DNA of 64,000 bases from Variovorax sp. (GCA_017744935.1 JAGIAI010000016.1:33475-97474), one strand, 5' to 3'. Counted from the stretch's first letter, positions 16,115 to 25,140 are shown. Notes: generated from the letters alone by a model not told the origin. Made by a program: numbers and translations.

Positions 16115-16587
16115 TCGAACACGAGCTTGCCCCCATGCCAGCCGGCAAAGCCCACCATGACCGACCCGAGGACGGACAGCATCAACCCGTGCGGCAGGAC
16201 CGAAGCGGGATCGGTCAACCGGACACCCCAGCTCGCGCCCGCGATAGCGACGAGCGTCATCGCGGCGACCGCGTGCGACCAGCTTGCCTCGTGCGCCCGA
16301 ATGCCGCGCACCAGCAGCAGTTCGCCGGTGCCGACGATGCTCGCGGCCACGCCGCTCCAGAACGCCATGCCGGCCGCCCAGAGTCCTGCACGCAGCCAGA
16401 AGGGGTCGCCCGACCACCAGTAGAAGACATCGACGCCGAGGGTCGCCACGACGAAGGCCACCGGAAAGTGCACCAGCATCACGTGAAGCGGATGGCCGAC
16501 CACAGCAACCGCGGAGCCGACATCGAGACGCTGGAGCTCGAGCAGGACTTCGCTCTTGGTCGAGGTCGCGTTGCCTTTGTTCGCCAT
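16078..16587 (-). CDS. DUF2231 membrane protein
   Basis: 169 residues. The start is the ATG at 16587 with AAAGGAGAAG upstream, rather than one at 16659. Four membrane helices with the DUF2231 hallmarks GHPLHVMLVHFPVAFVVAT and the later GVRLTDP and GFAGWHGGKLV. The family is common near respiratory and heme genes, but its function is unknown. It is the only minus-strand gene within the oxidase cluster. Its promoter side faces the Cox II gene, with just 21 bases between the two start codons, and its 3' end overlaps the CopD-like gene. Confidence 0.85.
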   Translation of the reverse strand: MANKGNATSTKSEVLLELQRLDVGSAVAVVGHPLHVMLVHFPVAFVVATLGVDVFYWWSGDPFWLRAGLWAAGMAFWSGVAASIVGTGELLLVRGIRAHEASWSHAVAAMTLVAIAGASWGVRLTDPASVLPHGLMLSVLGSVMVGFAGWHGGKLVFDHGIGILVSPKD

Positions 16588-16608
16588 GGTTCTTCTCCTT
16601 TGAAGCGC

Positions 16609-17331
16609 ATGCCGTTGTCGATGGGCGGCCATCCTAGCCTCATGCGCGCTGCGCTCCAAGCCGGATCGTTGATGGCCTTGTCGGGCTGCCGCGGCCCGCT
16701 GTCCGCGCTCGATCCTTCAGGTCCCGCGGCCGCCTCGATCGCCACCATGTGGTGGGTGATGCTGATCGGCTCTGCAGTGCTCTTCCTGCTGGTCGTCGGC
16801 ATCTTCATCCAGGTCGTTCGACGTCCGGGCTGGGGGTCCAGCGTGTCGCCGACCCGCTGGATCGTGATGGGCGGCCTGGTGCTTCCGGCCATCGTGCTCC
16901 TGCCGCTGCTGGCTTACGGGCTGGTCACCGGCGAACGCCTTCTGCCCCTGTCCGGCGCCGCGCTGCCGCAGCGCGTCGAGGCCATCGCGGCACAGTGGAA
17001 CTGGACCTTCCGCTATCCCGACCATGGCGGCGTCGAGACGCGCAACATGCTGCTCCTGCCCGCTGGCACGCCGGTCGACATGGTGGTGACCAGCAAGGAC
17101 GTCATCCACGCCTTCTGGGTGCCGCGCTTCGCCGGCAAGGTCGATGCGGTCCCCGGCCGGGTCAACCGCCTGCGCATCCAGGCGGACCAGCCCGGGCGCT
17201 ACGAAGGCACCTGCGACGAGTTCTGCGGCCTCGGGCACGCCGGCATGCGTTTCGGCGTGATCGTGTATGCGCAGGGCGAATTCTCAGCCGCGCTCGAACA
17301 GGCACGCGCGGCACCGGAGGCAAGGAAATGA
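16609..17331 (+). CDS. coxB: cytochrome c oxidase subunit II
   Basis: 240 residues. An N-terminal lipoprotein signal ends at LMALSGC (Cys 27), then two membrane helices (WWVMLIGSAVLFLLVVGIFI; WIVMGGLVLPAIVLLPLLA) and a cupredoxin domain. The dinuclear CuA site is intact: His in HAFWVP, then CDEFCGLGHAGM supplying Cys, Glu, Cys, His and Met. No heme c domain is attached. The start could also be at 16621 or 16642; 16609 gives the most usual signal length. There is little room for a promoter before it, so one probably lies within the divergent DUF2231 gene. The stop overlaps the next start. Confidence 0.95.
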   Translation: MPLSMGGHPSLMRAALQAGSLMALSGCRGPLSALDPSGPAAASIATMWWVMLIGSAVLFLLVVGIFIQVVRRPGWGSSVSPTRWIVMGGLVLPAIVLLPLLAYGLVTGERLLPLSGAALPQRVEAIAAQWNWTFRYPDHGGVETRNMLLLPAGTPVDMVVTSKDVIHAFWVPRFAGKVDAVPGRVNRLRIQADQPGRYEGTCDEFCGLGHAGMRFGVIVYAQGEFSAALEQARAAPEARK

Positions 17332-19865
17332 GCGGACCCGTCGATCCCCAGCCGGAAGGCGCGAAGGCGCTGCGGCTGCACCGGGAACTCACCCGGATCT
17401 GGGCGACCGGCCCGGGCTGGCAGCGGCTTGCCTCGGTGAATCACTCGGTCATCGGCATGCGGATGTTCATCACGTCCTTCGCGTTCTTCCTGATCGCGGG
17501 CGTGCTCGGCATGCTGACCCGCGTGCAGCTCGCGACGCCTCATTCCGGCTTTCTCGATCCGGCGACCTACAACCAGGTCTTCACCATGCACGGGTCGATG
17601 ATGCTGTTCTTCTTCGCGATCCCGATGGTGGAGAGCTTCGCCGTCTACCTCACGCCGAAAATCCTGGGCACGCGCGATTTCGCGTTCCCGCGCCTGACCG
17701 CCTACGGCTACTGGTGCTACCTGTTCGGTGCATCGATCGTCACCGCCTCGCTGCTTCTCGGCGTTGCGCCGGACAGCGGCTGGTTCATGTACACGCCGCT
17801 GAGTTCGAACGTCTTCACGCCCGGCCTCAACGCGGACATCTGGCTGCTCGGCATCACCTTCGTCGAGATTTCGGCGCTCTCGCTTGCGATGGAGATCGTG
17901 GTCTCGGTGCTCAAGATGCGCGCGCCGGGCATGTCGCTCGACCGCATGCCGATCTTCGGCTGGTACATCCTCGTCACCGCGCTGATGATGATCGTCGCCT
18001 TCCCGCCGCTGATCCTCGGCTCGATCCTGCTGGAGATCGAGCGTGCCTTCGGCCTGCCCTTCTTCGACCCCACGCGCGGTGGCGACTCGCTGCTCTGGCA
18101 GCACCTGTTCTGGCTGTTCGGCCACCCGGACGTCTACATCATCTTCCTGCCGATGGCGGCGGTGCTGTCAACCATCATTCCGGTCTTTGCCAAGCGCGAA
18201 CTGGAGGGCTATCGCATCATCGTGGTCGCGATCATCGCGCTCGCCTTCCTGAGCTTCGGCATCTGGGTGCATCACATGTTCACGGTGGGCATTCCGCACC
18301 TCGCGCTCGCGTTCTTCTCGGCCGGCTCGGCGATCGTCGCAGTGCCGACTGCGGTGCAGGTCTTCGCGTGGCTCGCGACGCTGTCGCACGGCAAGCCGCG
18401 CTGGGACGTGCCGATGCTCTACATCTTCGGCTTCTTCTTCATCTTCGCGATGGGCGGGCTCACCGGCGTGATGCTCGCCATGGTGCCCTTCGACTGGCAG
18501 GCGCACGACACCTACTTCGTGGTTGCGCACATGCACTACGTGGTGGCCGGCGCACTCGCGTTCCCGATGATGGCCTCGGTCTACTACTGGCTGCCGCTGC
18601 TCACCGGGCGCACCGCGGTGCACCAACTCTCGGTGCCTGCGTTCTGGCTGATCTTCATCGGCTTCAACATGACCTTCTTCATGATGCATCTCACCGGCCT
18701 GCTCGGCATGCCGCGGCGCATCTACACCTACCAGGGCGACGAGGGCTGGAACTGGCTCAACCTGCTCTCGTCGGTCGGCGGCTTCGTGATGACGATCGGC
18801 TTCGGTCTGCTGGTGATCGACCTCGTCGTGCAGCTTCGCCACGGCCGGCGCGTGCGGCGAGACCCCTGGCAGGCGCAGACCCTCGAGTGGGCGATGCTGA
18901 TTCCTCCCGCGCCCTATGCCTTCGCGTCGATCCCGCACGTGGGGCCGGAGACCGAGGGGGTGCCCAAGAGCGAACTCGCCCTCACGCTCGCGCGCGGCGA
19001 AGGCTACCTCGGGTCGACGCGCAACGGCTGGCAGGAAGCCCTCGGCGTGCACGCGACCAGCGGCAAGCCCGAGCAACTGATCGTGCTGCCGAACCCGACC
19101 TATCTGCCGCTCGTCACGGCGATCGTCACTGCGGGCGTGGTGCTCGGCTTCCTGTTCAAGGCCTACTGGGTGTCGGCGGTGCTTGCGCTGGTCACGCTGG
19201 GCCTCTTCGTCTACGGCGCTCGCAATGCGGGGTTGCCCCGCGACTACGGTCCGCTGCCGGTGGGCCGCGGGGTCGAGGTACCGCCGCACACCGAATCGCC
19301 GAGCGCGCCCTCGTGGCTGTCGCTGATCTGCGCGCTCGTGGCCGACGGCACGCTCTTCACCTCGCTGGTATTCGGCACCTTCTATCTGTGGCTGGCAGGC
19401 GCCGACTGGCAGAAGATGACGCCGCCCGAGCCGAGCAAGATGCTGGCCTTCGGCGCGATCGCCTGTCTCGTGGTCGCGGTGGTCACGGCGCGCGGGTCGC
19501 TCCGGATCGTGCAACGCGGGGGCAAGCCCTGGGGGTGGATCGGCCTCACCGCGATCGCGCTGCTCGCGGCCATCTCGCAGGTGGTGCAGCTCATCTTGGG
19601 CGTGGCACCCGATCCGACCAAACATGCGCTGGGTTCGACCGCATGCGTTCTGCTCGGCTACGTGGTGGTGCATGCGGGCGTGGGCCTGTTGTTCCTCATC
19701 AGCAATGCCCAGCGCATCGGCAGCGGCCATGTGTCGCAGCGCCGCTTCAACGATCTGCGGCTCACGCGGCTGTGGCTCGACTACACATTGGTCACAGGCA
19801 TCATCGCGATCGGGCTTGTGCTCTCGCTGCCCGCGCTGGTGACCGTCCTGGGAGCCCGTCCATGA
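17328..19865 (+). CDS. cytochrome c oxidase subunit I-III fusion
   Basis: 845 residues. Residues 1 to about 560 form subunit I with 12 helices: H88 and H403 for low-spin heme, H401 for the active-site heme, and H266, H315 and H316 for CuB. H266 and Y270 lie in HPDVY, giving the cross-linked His-Tyr pair. The usual glutamate of HPEVY is aspartate (D268). Residues about 630-845 form a subunit III-like domain (WLSLICALVADGTLFTSLVF; HAGVGLLFLISNAQR). Fusion of I and III is known in some caa3/SoxM oxidases. It reduces oxygen to water in the inner membrane and pumps protons. The gene overlaps its neighbours by four bases on each side. Confidence 0.95.
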   Translation: MSGPVDPQPEGAKALRLHRELTRIWATGPGWQRLASVNHSVIGMRMFITSFAFFLIAGVLGMLTRVQLATPHSGFLDPATYNQVFTMHGSMMLFFFAIPMVESFAVYLTPKILGTRDFAFPRLTAYGYWCYLFGASIVTASLLLGVAPDSGWFMYTPLSSNVFTPGLNADIWLLGITFVEISALSLAMEIVVSVLKMRAPGMSLDRMPIFGWYILVTALMMIVAFPPLILGSILLEIERAFGLPFFDPTRGGDSLLWQHLFWLFGHPDVYIIFLPMAAVLSTIIPVFAKRELEGYRIIVVAIIALAFLSFGIWVHHMFTVGIPHLALAFFSAGSAIVAVPTAVQVFAWLATLSHGKPRWDVPMLYIFGFFFIFAMGGLTGVMLAMVPFDWQAHDTYFVVAHMHYVVAGALAFPMMASVYYWLPLLTGRTAVHQLSVPAFWLIFIGFNMTFFMMHLTGLLGMPRRIYTYQGDEGWNWLNLLSSVGGFVMTIGFGLLVIDLVVQLRHGRRVRRDPWQAQTLEWAMLIPPAPYAFASIPHVGPETEGVPKSELALTLARGEGYLGSTRNGWQEALGVHATSGKPEQLIVLPNPTYLPLVTAIVTAGVVLGFLFKAYWVSAVLALVTLGLFVYGARNAGLPRDYGPLPVGRGVEVPPHTESPSAPSWLSLICALVADGTLFTSLVFGTFYLWLAGADWQKMTPPEPSKMLAFGAIACLVVAVVTARGSLRIVQRGGKPWGWIGLTAIALLAAISQVVQLILGVAPDPTKHALGSTACVLLGYVVVHAGVGLLFLISNAQRIGSGHVSQRRFNDLRLTRLWLDYTLVTGIIAIGLVLSLPALVTVLGARP

Positions 19866-20200
19866 ATGCAGTCCTGGTGCCGCCCGGCCGGGTGTGGTGG
19901 CTCGCGGCGGCCTTCACCGTGTGGTGCGTGGCGCTGGTGGTTCTGTATGCGCTGCATGCCATCGGATGCGCGTTCGGCTGGTCGACCGGCGCGCTACGCT
20001 GGAGCCTCGTGCTGGTGCTCATCGCACACCTGGTGGTGATCGGCTGGATGTGGAGCAGGTTCGCGCGCGGCCGACCCGACCCGGCCACCGGCAAGACCGG
20101 CAGCTTTTTGCACCAGGCCATTCTCTGGACCGTCATCACGGCATTCGCGAGCACGGTGCTCGTGCTCGGCCCGCCGCTCCTTCTCACGACCTGCATCTGA
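19862..20200 (+). CDS. small three-helix membrane protein, oxidase-linked
   Basis: 112 residues, starting in the stop codon of the Cox I-III gene. Three hydrophobic segments (WWLAAAFTVWCVALVVLYAL; WSLVLVLIAHLVVIGWMWS; LWTVITAFASTVLVLGPPLL). No family motif is recognised. Tight coupling suggests a minor subunit or assembly partner of this oxidase, such as a subunit IV substitute, but the sequence does not show this directly. Confidence 0.75.
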   Translation: MNAVLVPPGRVWWLAAAFTVWCVALVVLYALHAIGCAFGWSTGALRWSLVLVLIAHLVVIGWMWSRFARGRPDPATGKTGSFLHQAILWTVITAFASTVLVLGPPLLLTTCI

Positions 20201-20206
20201 GGCCCC

Positions 20207-21517
20207 ATGCGAAGCAGGACCATCTGGGCCGCCATCTACCTGCTCTTCATCCTCGCGCCGCTGCTGGCACTGCTTGCGGGCGCGATGCCGCCCGCCCGCG
20301 ATTTCTGGACCGAGTTCTCGGTCGCGCTCGGCTACAGCGGGCTCGCGATGATGGGGCTCCAGTTCGGGCTTACCGCGCGCTTTCGCCATGTCACGGAGCC
20401 GTGGGGCGAGGACGTCATCTACCACTTCCACCGCCGGATCTCGCTGACCGCGGTGGCACTGGTGGTGGTGCATCCAGCCATCCTGATCGCAGCAGGGTCG
20501 GACAAACTTGCGATGCCCGACTCGCTCGCCGAAGTGCCGATGGGCGCCGTCTTCGCCGTCGTGTCGCTGGGCTCGGTGGTGCTCCTCGTGATCATGGCGC
20601 TGTGGCGCACGCGACTGAAGATCAGCTACGAGTTCTGGCACATCAGCCACATCGTTCTCGCGGTGGCTGCCGTCGGGGGCGGGCTGCTGCACATGGTTGG
20701 CTGGGGCTTCTATCTGTCGGACCCATGGAAGCGCTCCCTGTGGATCTGCATGACGATCTTCTGGATCGCTCTGCTCTTCTACGTGCGCGTGTTCAAGCCA
20801 CTCTTCATGCTGCGTCGTCCCTACCGGGTGACGGAAGTGCGACCCGAGCGCGGCGACACGACGACCCTCGTCATGCACCCCGACGGCCATGCAGGCTTCC
20901 GCTTCAGGCCGGGCCAGTTCGGCTGGATCACGCTATGGGGCAGCCCCTTCAAGATCACCGGCCATCCGTTCTCGTTCTCGTCGAGCGCCGAGGTGAACGA
21001 CGGCCGCGTCGAGATGACGATCCGCAACCTCGGCGACTTCACGCGCAACATCGCGAAAGTGCCTGTGGGGCGACGCGTCTACCTCGACGGGCCTTACGGC
21101 GCATTCACCATCGGCAACCCGGCCGACATGCACGTGCTGATCGCGGGCGGCATCGGCATCACGCCGATGATGAGCATGATCCGCACGCTCGCCGATCGCG
21201 GCGACAAACGCCCATTGATCCTTCTCTACGGCGGCAAGGACCTTGAATCGATGACCTTCCGCGAAGAGTTGGACGCACTCTCGCGGCGCATCGACCTCAC
21301 GGTGGTGTACGTACTTTCGCAACCGCCAGAAGGCTGGAGCGGCGAGACCGGCTACATCAACGCCGACCTGTTCAAGCGGCACCTTCCGCCGCACTATGCG
21401 GACCACGAGTACTTCATCTGCGGGCCCGACGTGATGATGGACGCGATCGAGGCAGCGCTCGGCGAGATGAGGGTGCCTCTTGCCAAGTATCACTCGGAGC
21501 GGTACAGCTTTGTCTGA
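20207..21517 (+). CDS. ferric-reductase-like flavocytochrome (NOX/FRE type)
   Basis: 436 residues. The N-terminal half has about six helices with the paired heme-b histidines of ferric reductase domains (YHFHRRISLTAVALVVVHPA; FWHISHIVLAVAAVGGGLLH). The C-terminal half is a ferredoxin-NADP-reductase module: FAD-binding HPFSFSSSAE, NAD-binding AGGIGITPMMSMIRTL and the closing FICGPDVMM. It should move electrons from NAD(P)H through FAD and two hemes across the inner membrane. It follows the oxidase genes on the same strand after a six-base gap. The acceptor could be metal, oxygen or a respiratory partner. Confidence 0.9.
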   Translation: MRSRTIWAAIYLLFILAPLLALLAGAMPPARDFWTEFSVALGYSGLAMMGLQFGLTARFRHVTEPWGEDVIYHFHRRISLTAVALVVVHPAILIAAGSDKLAMPDSLAEVPMGAVFAVVSLGSVVLLVIMALWRTRLKISYEFWHISHIVLAVAAVGGGLLHMVGWGFYLSDPWKRSLWICMTIFWIALLFYVRVFKPLFMLRRPYRVTEVRPERGDTTTLVMHPDGHAGFRFRPGQFGWITLWGSPFKITGHPFSFSSSAEVNDGRVEMTIRNLGDFTRNIAKVPVGRRVYLDGPYGAFTIGNPADMHVLIAGGIGITPMMSMIRTLADRGDKRPLILLYGGKDLESMTFREELDALSRRIDLTVVYVLSQPPEGWSGETGYINADLFKRHLPPHYADHEYFICGPDVMMDAIEAALGEMRVPLAKYHSERYSFV

Positions 21518-21629
21518 AAACCAACGCTCAAATCATCTCCGTCTGCGCGAGCCCAGACAGGAACTCACGCACGAGGCCCACCGCTATTGCCTCGGACGAA
21601 GCCATGCGGCGCGGATGGACAGAAAACAG

Positions 21630-22028
21630 TCAACGACGCTCGACGATCGGGCCTTCGGCATCGATACTGCCGACTGCTCCGACAGGGCCATCCGACGTGA
21701 GTGGCCCGCGCACTTCGAGGTCGCCCTGCACAACGAGTGAGCCGTGCACGGTAAGAGGGCCACGAATCACCTTCTTGCCACGATATGCCTGCGCCGGGGG
21801 CACCCGGGCAAGCCAGGCGGCCGTCAGCGGACCACGAACGTGGACATTCCCAGCGACGGTGACGGATCCGTCCACTGTGACGGGCCCCATCACGAGGAGA
21901 GAACCGCTGACGGTCATTGGCCCGGCCTCGACCGGCTGAGCGTGCGCAGGCGGAAGCCAGATCGCTGCCGCAAGGGTCAACAGGCCAGCAACGGCTCGTG
22001 GCATGAACAAGACAAAGATACGTTTCAT
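21630..22028 (-). CDS. secreted hexapeptide-repeat protein
   Basis: 132 residues from the ATG at 22028 with GGAGA upstream. A signal peptide ends near PPAHAQ. Nearly all of the mature protein is a six-residue repeat with Gly first and a beta-branched residue fifth: GPMTVS-GSLLVM-GPVTVD, then later GPLTVH-GSLVVQ-GDLEVR. About twelve units are countable, interrupted by a short break (AAWLARVPPAQAYRGKKVI). This predicts a right- or left-handed beta-solenoid, comparable with bactofilins and other polymerising scaffolds, but with a signal peptide. No named family was recognised. It lies convergent to the flavocytochrome gene and alone on its strand. Confidence 0.7.
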   Translation of the reverse strand: MKRIFVLFMPRAVAGLLTLAAAIWLPPAHAQPVEAGPMTVSGSLLVMGPVTVDGSVTVAGNVHVRGPLTAAWLARVPPAQAYRGKKVIRGPLTVHGSLVVQGDLEVRGPLTSDGPVGAVGSIDAEGPIVERR

Positions 22029-22156
22029 GCTGCTGTCTCCGGCGAGAGACGGTACGCGTTCGCTCTCGAGATTCCGTCGAGGTGGAGTGAATCTTCGAGG
22101 GATAGTGCCACACCTGGTGGCAGCGCGGCCCAGCCCAGGTCGCAGGCTCTCGGTCA

Positions 22157-22723
22157 CTACAGAAGGAATGGCACGAAGCGATGTGTATGCCGCATGTAGT
22201 TGCGGTAGGCATCGCCGAAATGCTCCAGGCATTCCTGTTCCTCGCGCTTGGCAGTAACGAAGAGCAGCGCAGTCGACACCAGCACCAAAAGCAAGCCCAG
22301 CCAGGTGAAGCGCTGCAGGAAGACGCCCCATGCAAGGCAGATGAGCGCGGCGTACATCGGATGGCGGATGTACTTGAAGGCTCCGGTCGTCACAAGCCGG
22401 GTGGTCTTCTCGAACCTGAGCAGCGCCTCGTCCTTGCGCGCGCCGCCAGGTTGGCCCACTCTCCTCAATTGGTGCACCGCGTGCAGCGGCAGCAAGACGG
22501 ATGCGGCGAGCAGCAGCGATGCCAGCAACTGGCTCGGTGCCAGCAGAGGATCGTCACCCCAGACCGGCAGATTGATCCAGATCAGGCCGAAGATGCACTC
22601 CACTGCGAAGAAGCGATAGAAGCCATGCGAGCGCGGCCTCGCAATCGCTCTGCGCGAGATGTAGAGCACGATCGAAGTGGCGATCATGAACGTCGCGGGG
22701 TAGGCCTGAAGGGGCAGAAGCAT
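22157..22723 (-). CDS. isoprenylcysteine carboxyl methyltransferase-like membrane protein
   Basis: 188 residues, about five membrane helices, and the C-terminal PEMT/ICMT signature: TTRLVTTGAFKYIRHPMYAA, then a second helix and EEQECLEHFGDAYRNYMRHT. The RHPMY block and the EE...YRNY block form the SAM-binding pocket in this superfamily. Bacterial members are found with no known substrate; lipids or quinone precursors are possible. A second, related gene lies at 44505-45077 and a DUF1295 relative at 55733-56524. Confidence 0.88.
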   Translation of the reverse strand: MLLPLQAYPATFMIATSIVLYISRRAIARPRSHGFYRFFAVECIFGLIWINLPVWGDDPLLAPSQLLASLLLAASVLLPLHAVHQLRRVGQPGGARKDEALLRFEKTTRLVTTGAFKYIRHPMYAALICLAWGVFLQRFTWLGLLLVLVSTALLFVTAKREEQECLEHFGDAYRNYMRHTHRFVPFLL

Positions 22724-23044
22724 CGATGGGACTCTACATTGCAGTAGTCACCGACAGACGCCGTTCGGAATCGTCAGCCACGATCCGGGAGCATTTTCCG
22801 AAGGCGCTAGCGGGTTGCGTTTGCAATTGGAGAGGGTGCAGTTGCTGGGTATGGCGATTGAAAGCGACCGTACGCAGCCGGTCGATGAGGCGTCCCCCAC
22901 GGGCGGGTGACCGCCAGGTTGCCGAACTTCGAGCGGTCACGCGACCGGCCGCCACGACGGCCCGAGCCCCGCGTCATTGACTGGGCTTCTCATCGGGCGC
23001 ATATTGTCTGCCCGATTTTTTGCAAGAGAAACGGAGGTGCGGCG
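22724..23044. other. intergenic region with promoter of the FAD oxidase
   Basis: 321 bases between divergent genes. Apart from the promoter listed at 22977-23005 and a GGAGGTG ribosome site just before 23045, I see no coding frame I would defend. Confidence 0.5.
22977..23005 (+). promoter_or_regulatory. candidate sigma-70 promoter
   Basis: TTGACT (22977-22982), 17-base spacer, CATATT (23000-23005), 40 bases before the FAD-linked oxidase start, which has GGAGGTG about ten bases upstream. Confidence 0.55.
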
Positions 23045-24424
23045 ATGACAACGATGGCCAAGCCGACGATCGACGGTGTTCGGGAGCGCGCTCGCGGGCA
23101 GGTGATCGCCCCCACCGACGACGGCTACGAAGAGGCGCGCAAGGTCTACAACGGAATGATCGATAGGCGACCCTCGGTGGTGATCCGTGCGGTCGACGTT
23201 GGCGACGTGATGGCGGGCATCGACTATGCGCGCGAGAACGACCTCGATCTGTCGGTGCGCGGCGGGTCGCACAGCGTCCCGGGCTTCGGGACATGCGACG
23301 GGGGCGTCGTGATCGACCTGTCGCAGATGAAAGGCGTGCGGATCGATCCGAATCGTAAAACGGCGCGGGCAGGCGGCGGCACCCTGTGGGCCGACTTCAA
23401 TCACGCGACATATCCGTTCGGCTTGGCGACCACCGGCGGAATCATCGGCTCGACCGGCATCGCCGGGCTGACGCTTGGCGGCGGCATCGGCTACCTTACG
23501 CGCGGGTTCGGGCTGTCGCTGGACAACTTGCTCTCGGTAGACGTCGTAACCGCAGACGGGCAATTCCGCGTGGCGAGTGCCGCGGAGAACGAGGATCTCT
23601 TCTGGGCGATCCGCGGCGGAGGCGGGAACTTTGGCGTGGTGACCTCGTTCGAGTACCAACTGCACCCGGTGAAGGACATCACTGCGGGCATCTTCTTCTA
23701 TCCGATCGAGAAGGTGCGCGAGGTGCTGCGGTTCTACCGCGACTATGTGGCCAAGGCGCCGGAGGAGATGGGGCTGTTCCCAGCGTTCCAGATTGCCCCG
23801 CCACTGCCGTTCATCAAAGCAGAGGACCATGGCAAGACGTTCATTGCGATCGTCTCGTGTTGGGCGGGGCCGATGGACAAGGCCGACGCGGAAATGGCGA
23901 AGATACGCGGCGCGGCGCCGGTCGTTGCTGAGATGGTCGCGCCGATGCCGTACTACGTGATCAACGGCCTTTTCGATGCGCTGTTGCCTCCGGGCCTGCA
24001 GCACTACTGGAAGGCTTCATTCGCGACCGAGTTGACGGATGGCGCGATCGAGGTCCACGCCCAGTTCGGGCCGCAAGTGCCGGTGGTGAACTCCACGATG
24101 CACATCTACCCGATCAACGGCGCCTGCCACCGGGTGAAGCCGGATGCGACCGCTTGGGGCCATCGCGACGCGAGCTTCGCCACCGTGATCGCTGGGATGT
24201 GGCCGGACCCTGCTGACAACGCCAGGAACACGAAGTGGGTGAAGGACTACTACAAAGCCCTGGAGCCCCACTCGCAGGCAGGCGGCTACATCAACTTCAT
24301 GGCCGAGGACGACCAAGGTCGGGTCAAGGACAATTTCGGACCGCACTACGACAAGCTGGCGTCGATCAAGCGCAAGTACGACCCGGGCAACCTGTTCCAC
24401 ATGAACCAAAATATTCAGCCTTAG
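23045..24424 (+). CDS. FAD-linked oxidase (BBE/PCMH family)
   Basis: 459 residues. The N-terminal PCMH FAD-binding domain has RGGSHSVPGFG, whose His is the usual 8-alpha-histidyl FAD attachment site, then GGGTLWADFN and GGIIGSTGIAGLTLGGG. The C-terminal BBE segment ends KRKYDPGNLFHMNQNI, a family signature. The second attachment residue (Cys) of bicovalent members is not visible: the equivalent region reads LTRGFGLSLDNL. Such enzymes oxidise alcohols, sugars or alkaloid-like substrates with oxygen. There is no signal peptide. Single-gene unit with its own promoter; substrate unknown. Confidence 0.92.
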   Translation: MTTMAKPTIDGVRERARGQVIAPTDDGYEEARKVYNGMIDRRPSVVIRAVDVGDVMAGIDYARENDLDLSVRGGSHSVPGFGTCDGGVVIDLSQMKGVRIDPNRKTARAGGGTLWADFNHATYPFGLATTGGIIGSTGIAGLTLGGGIGYLTRGFGLSLDNLLSVDVVTADGQFRVASAAENEDLFWAIRGGGGNFGVVTSFEYQLHPVKDITAGIFFYPIEKVREVLRFYRDYVAKAPEEMGLFPAFQIAPPLPFIKAEDHGKTFIAIVSCWAGPMDKADAEMAKIRGAAPVVAEMVAPMPYYVINGLFDALLPPGLQHYWKASFATELTDGAIEVHAQFGPQVPVVNSTMHIYPINGACHRVKPDATAWGHRDASFATVIAGMWPDPADNARNTKWVKDYYKALEPHSQAGGYINFMAEDDQGRVKDNFGPHYDKLASIKRKYDPGNLFHMNQNIQP

Positions 24425-24791
24425 CATGGAGTCGACGGCGACGCGGGGTGGCATCTGAATCGTCCACCTCGGATTGAGCGTGCCGCGAGTGACTGCTACT
24501 GGCACTAACGGCGACCGACGGCGCCACTGCTTGTTGGCTCGAAGGCGAAATGGCACTCCATCACGGACTCTTTGCCGCAGTTCCATGAACAGGCGGAGGC
24601 TCCAAACGAAGGCGATTTCAAGGGGACACCAACAGCGATCAAATAGCAGGGCGACCACAGCGTCCAGATGCGACGCTGCGTTCCGGTCGCATAGTGCCGC
24701 CTGGGGGCGAAGGCAAACCTTTCCACCCGTCTTGTGGGGCGCTTCAGGCGAGCGCCCATACTGAAATTCGCCTGAATGGTTGAATTTAGCA
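24425..24791. other. intergenic region with an orphan reading-frame fragment
   Basis: 367 bases between the FAD oxidase and the arsR operator. One plus frame (24509-24646, 45 codons) reads like the end of a real protein (KWHSITDSLPQFHEQAEAP, then GDFKGTPTAIK and a stop) but lacks a start and ribosome site. It may be the tail of a deleted gene. Nothing else was recognised. Confidence 0.3.
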
Positions 24792-24815
24792 ATGATTCCA
24801 CTATGATGGAATCAT
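24792..24815. promoter_or_regulatory. ArsR operator overlapping the arsR start codon
   Basis: ATGATTCCA-N6-TGGAATCAT, a perfect 9-bp inverted repeat. The right arm runs into the ATG of arsR (24814). Placement over the translation start fits tight autorepression by an ArsR/SmtB regulator released by arsenite. Confidence 0.65.
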
Positions 24816-25140
24816 GGAAGAACAAGATGTCGTCCGTTCCCTCGCCGCACTCGCCCAGGCCGCTCGCCTGCAGGTCTTTCGCGCGCTCGTCATTGCTGGC
24901 CCTCGGGGCATGACTCCCAGCGTCATGGCCGAGGGCTCCGGCATCCCTGCAAACACGTTGTCGTTCCACCTCAAGGAGCTTCTCAACGCCGGCCTTGTCA
25001 CGCAGGAGCGCCAAGGTCGCAATCTCATCTACCGCGCCTCGTTCGAGCACATGAACGCGCTGCTCGGCTATCTCACCGAGAACTGCTGCCAGGACGAGGC
25101 GTGCGCCGTCGATGCATCGGTGACCTCCTGTTCGTGTTGA
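24814..25140 (+). CDS. arsR: ArsR family arsenic-responsive repressor
   Basis: 108 residues, a winged-helix ArsR protein: LAQAARLQVFRALVIAGPRG, then helix-turn-helix IPANTLSFHLKELLNAGLVT and the wing ERQGRNLIYRA. Cysteines cluster at the C-terminus (NCCQDEAC and SVTSCSC), as in the ArsR group whose As(III) site uses C-terminal thiols rather than the alpha-3 site. First gene of arsR-arsI-arsC-aqpS, with a palindrome across its start. Confidence 0.95.
   Translation: MEEQDVVRSLAALAQAARLQVFRALVIAGPRGMTPSVMAEGSGIPANTLSFHLKELLNAGLVTQERQGRNLIYRASFEHMNALLGYLTENCCQDEACAVDASVTSCSC

Noticed and set aside
18168..19730. Long open frame on the minus strand through the Cox I-III gene (520 codons)
   Set aside because: It lies antisense to a gene with complete heme-copper motifs; its product is a low-complexity His/Arg/Glu-rich chain, as expected for the reverse of GC-rich coding DNA.
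17267..20200. Very long plus frame (977 codons) shifted relative to the Cox I-III gene
   Set aside because: Arg/Ala/His-rich product without domains; a frame shadow of the oxidase genes. Only the final part, in another frame, is a real small gene.
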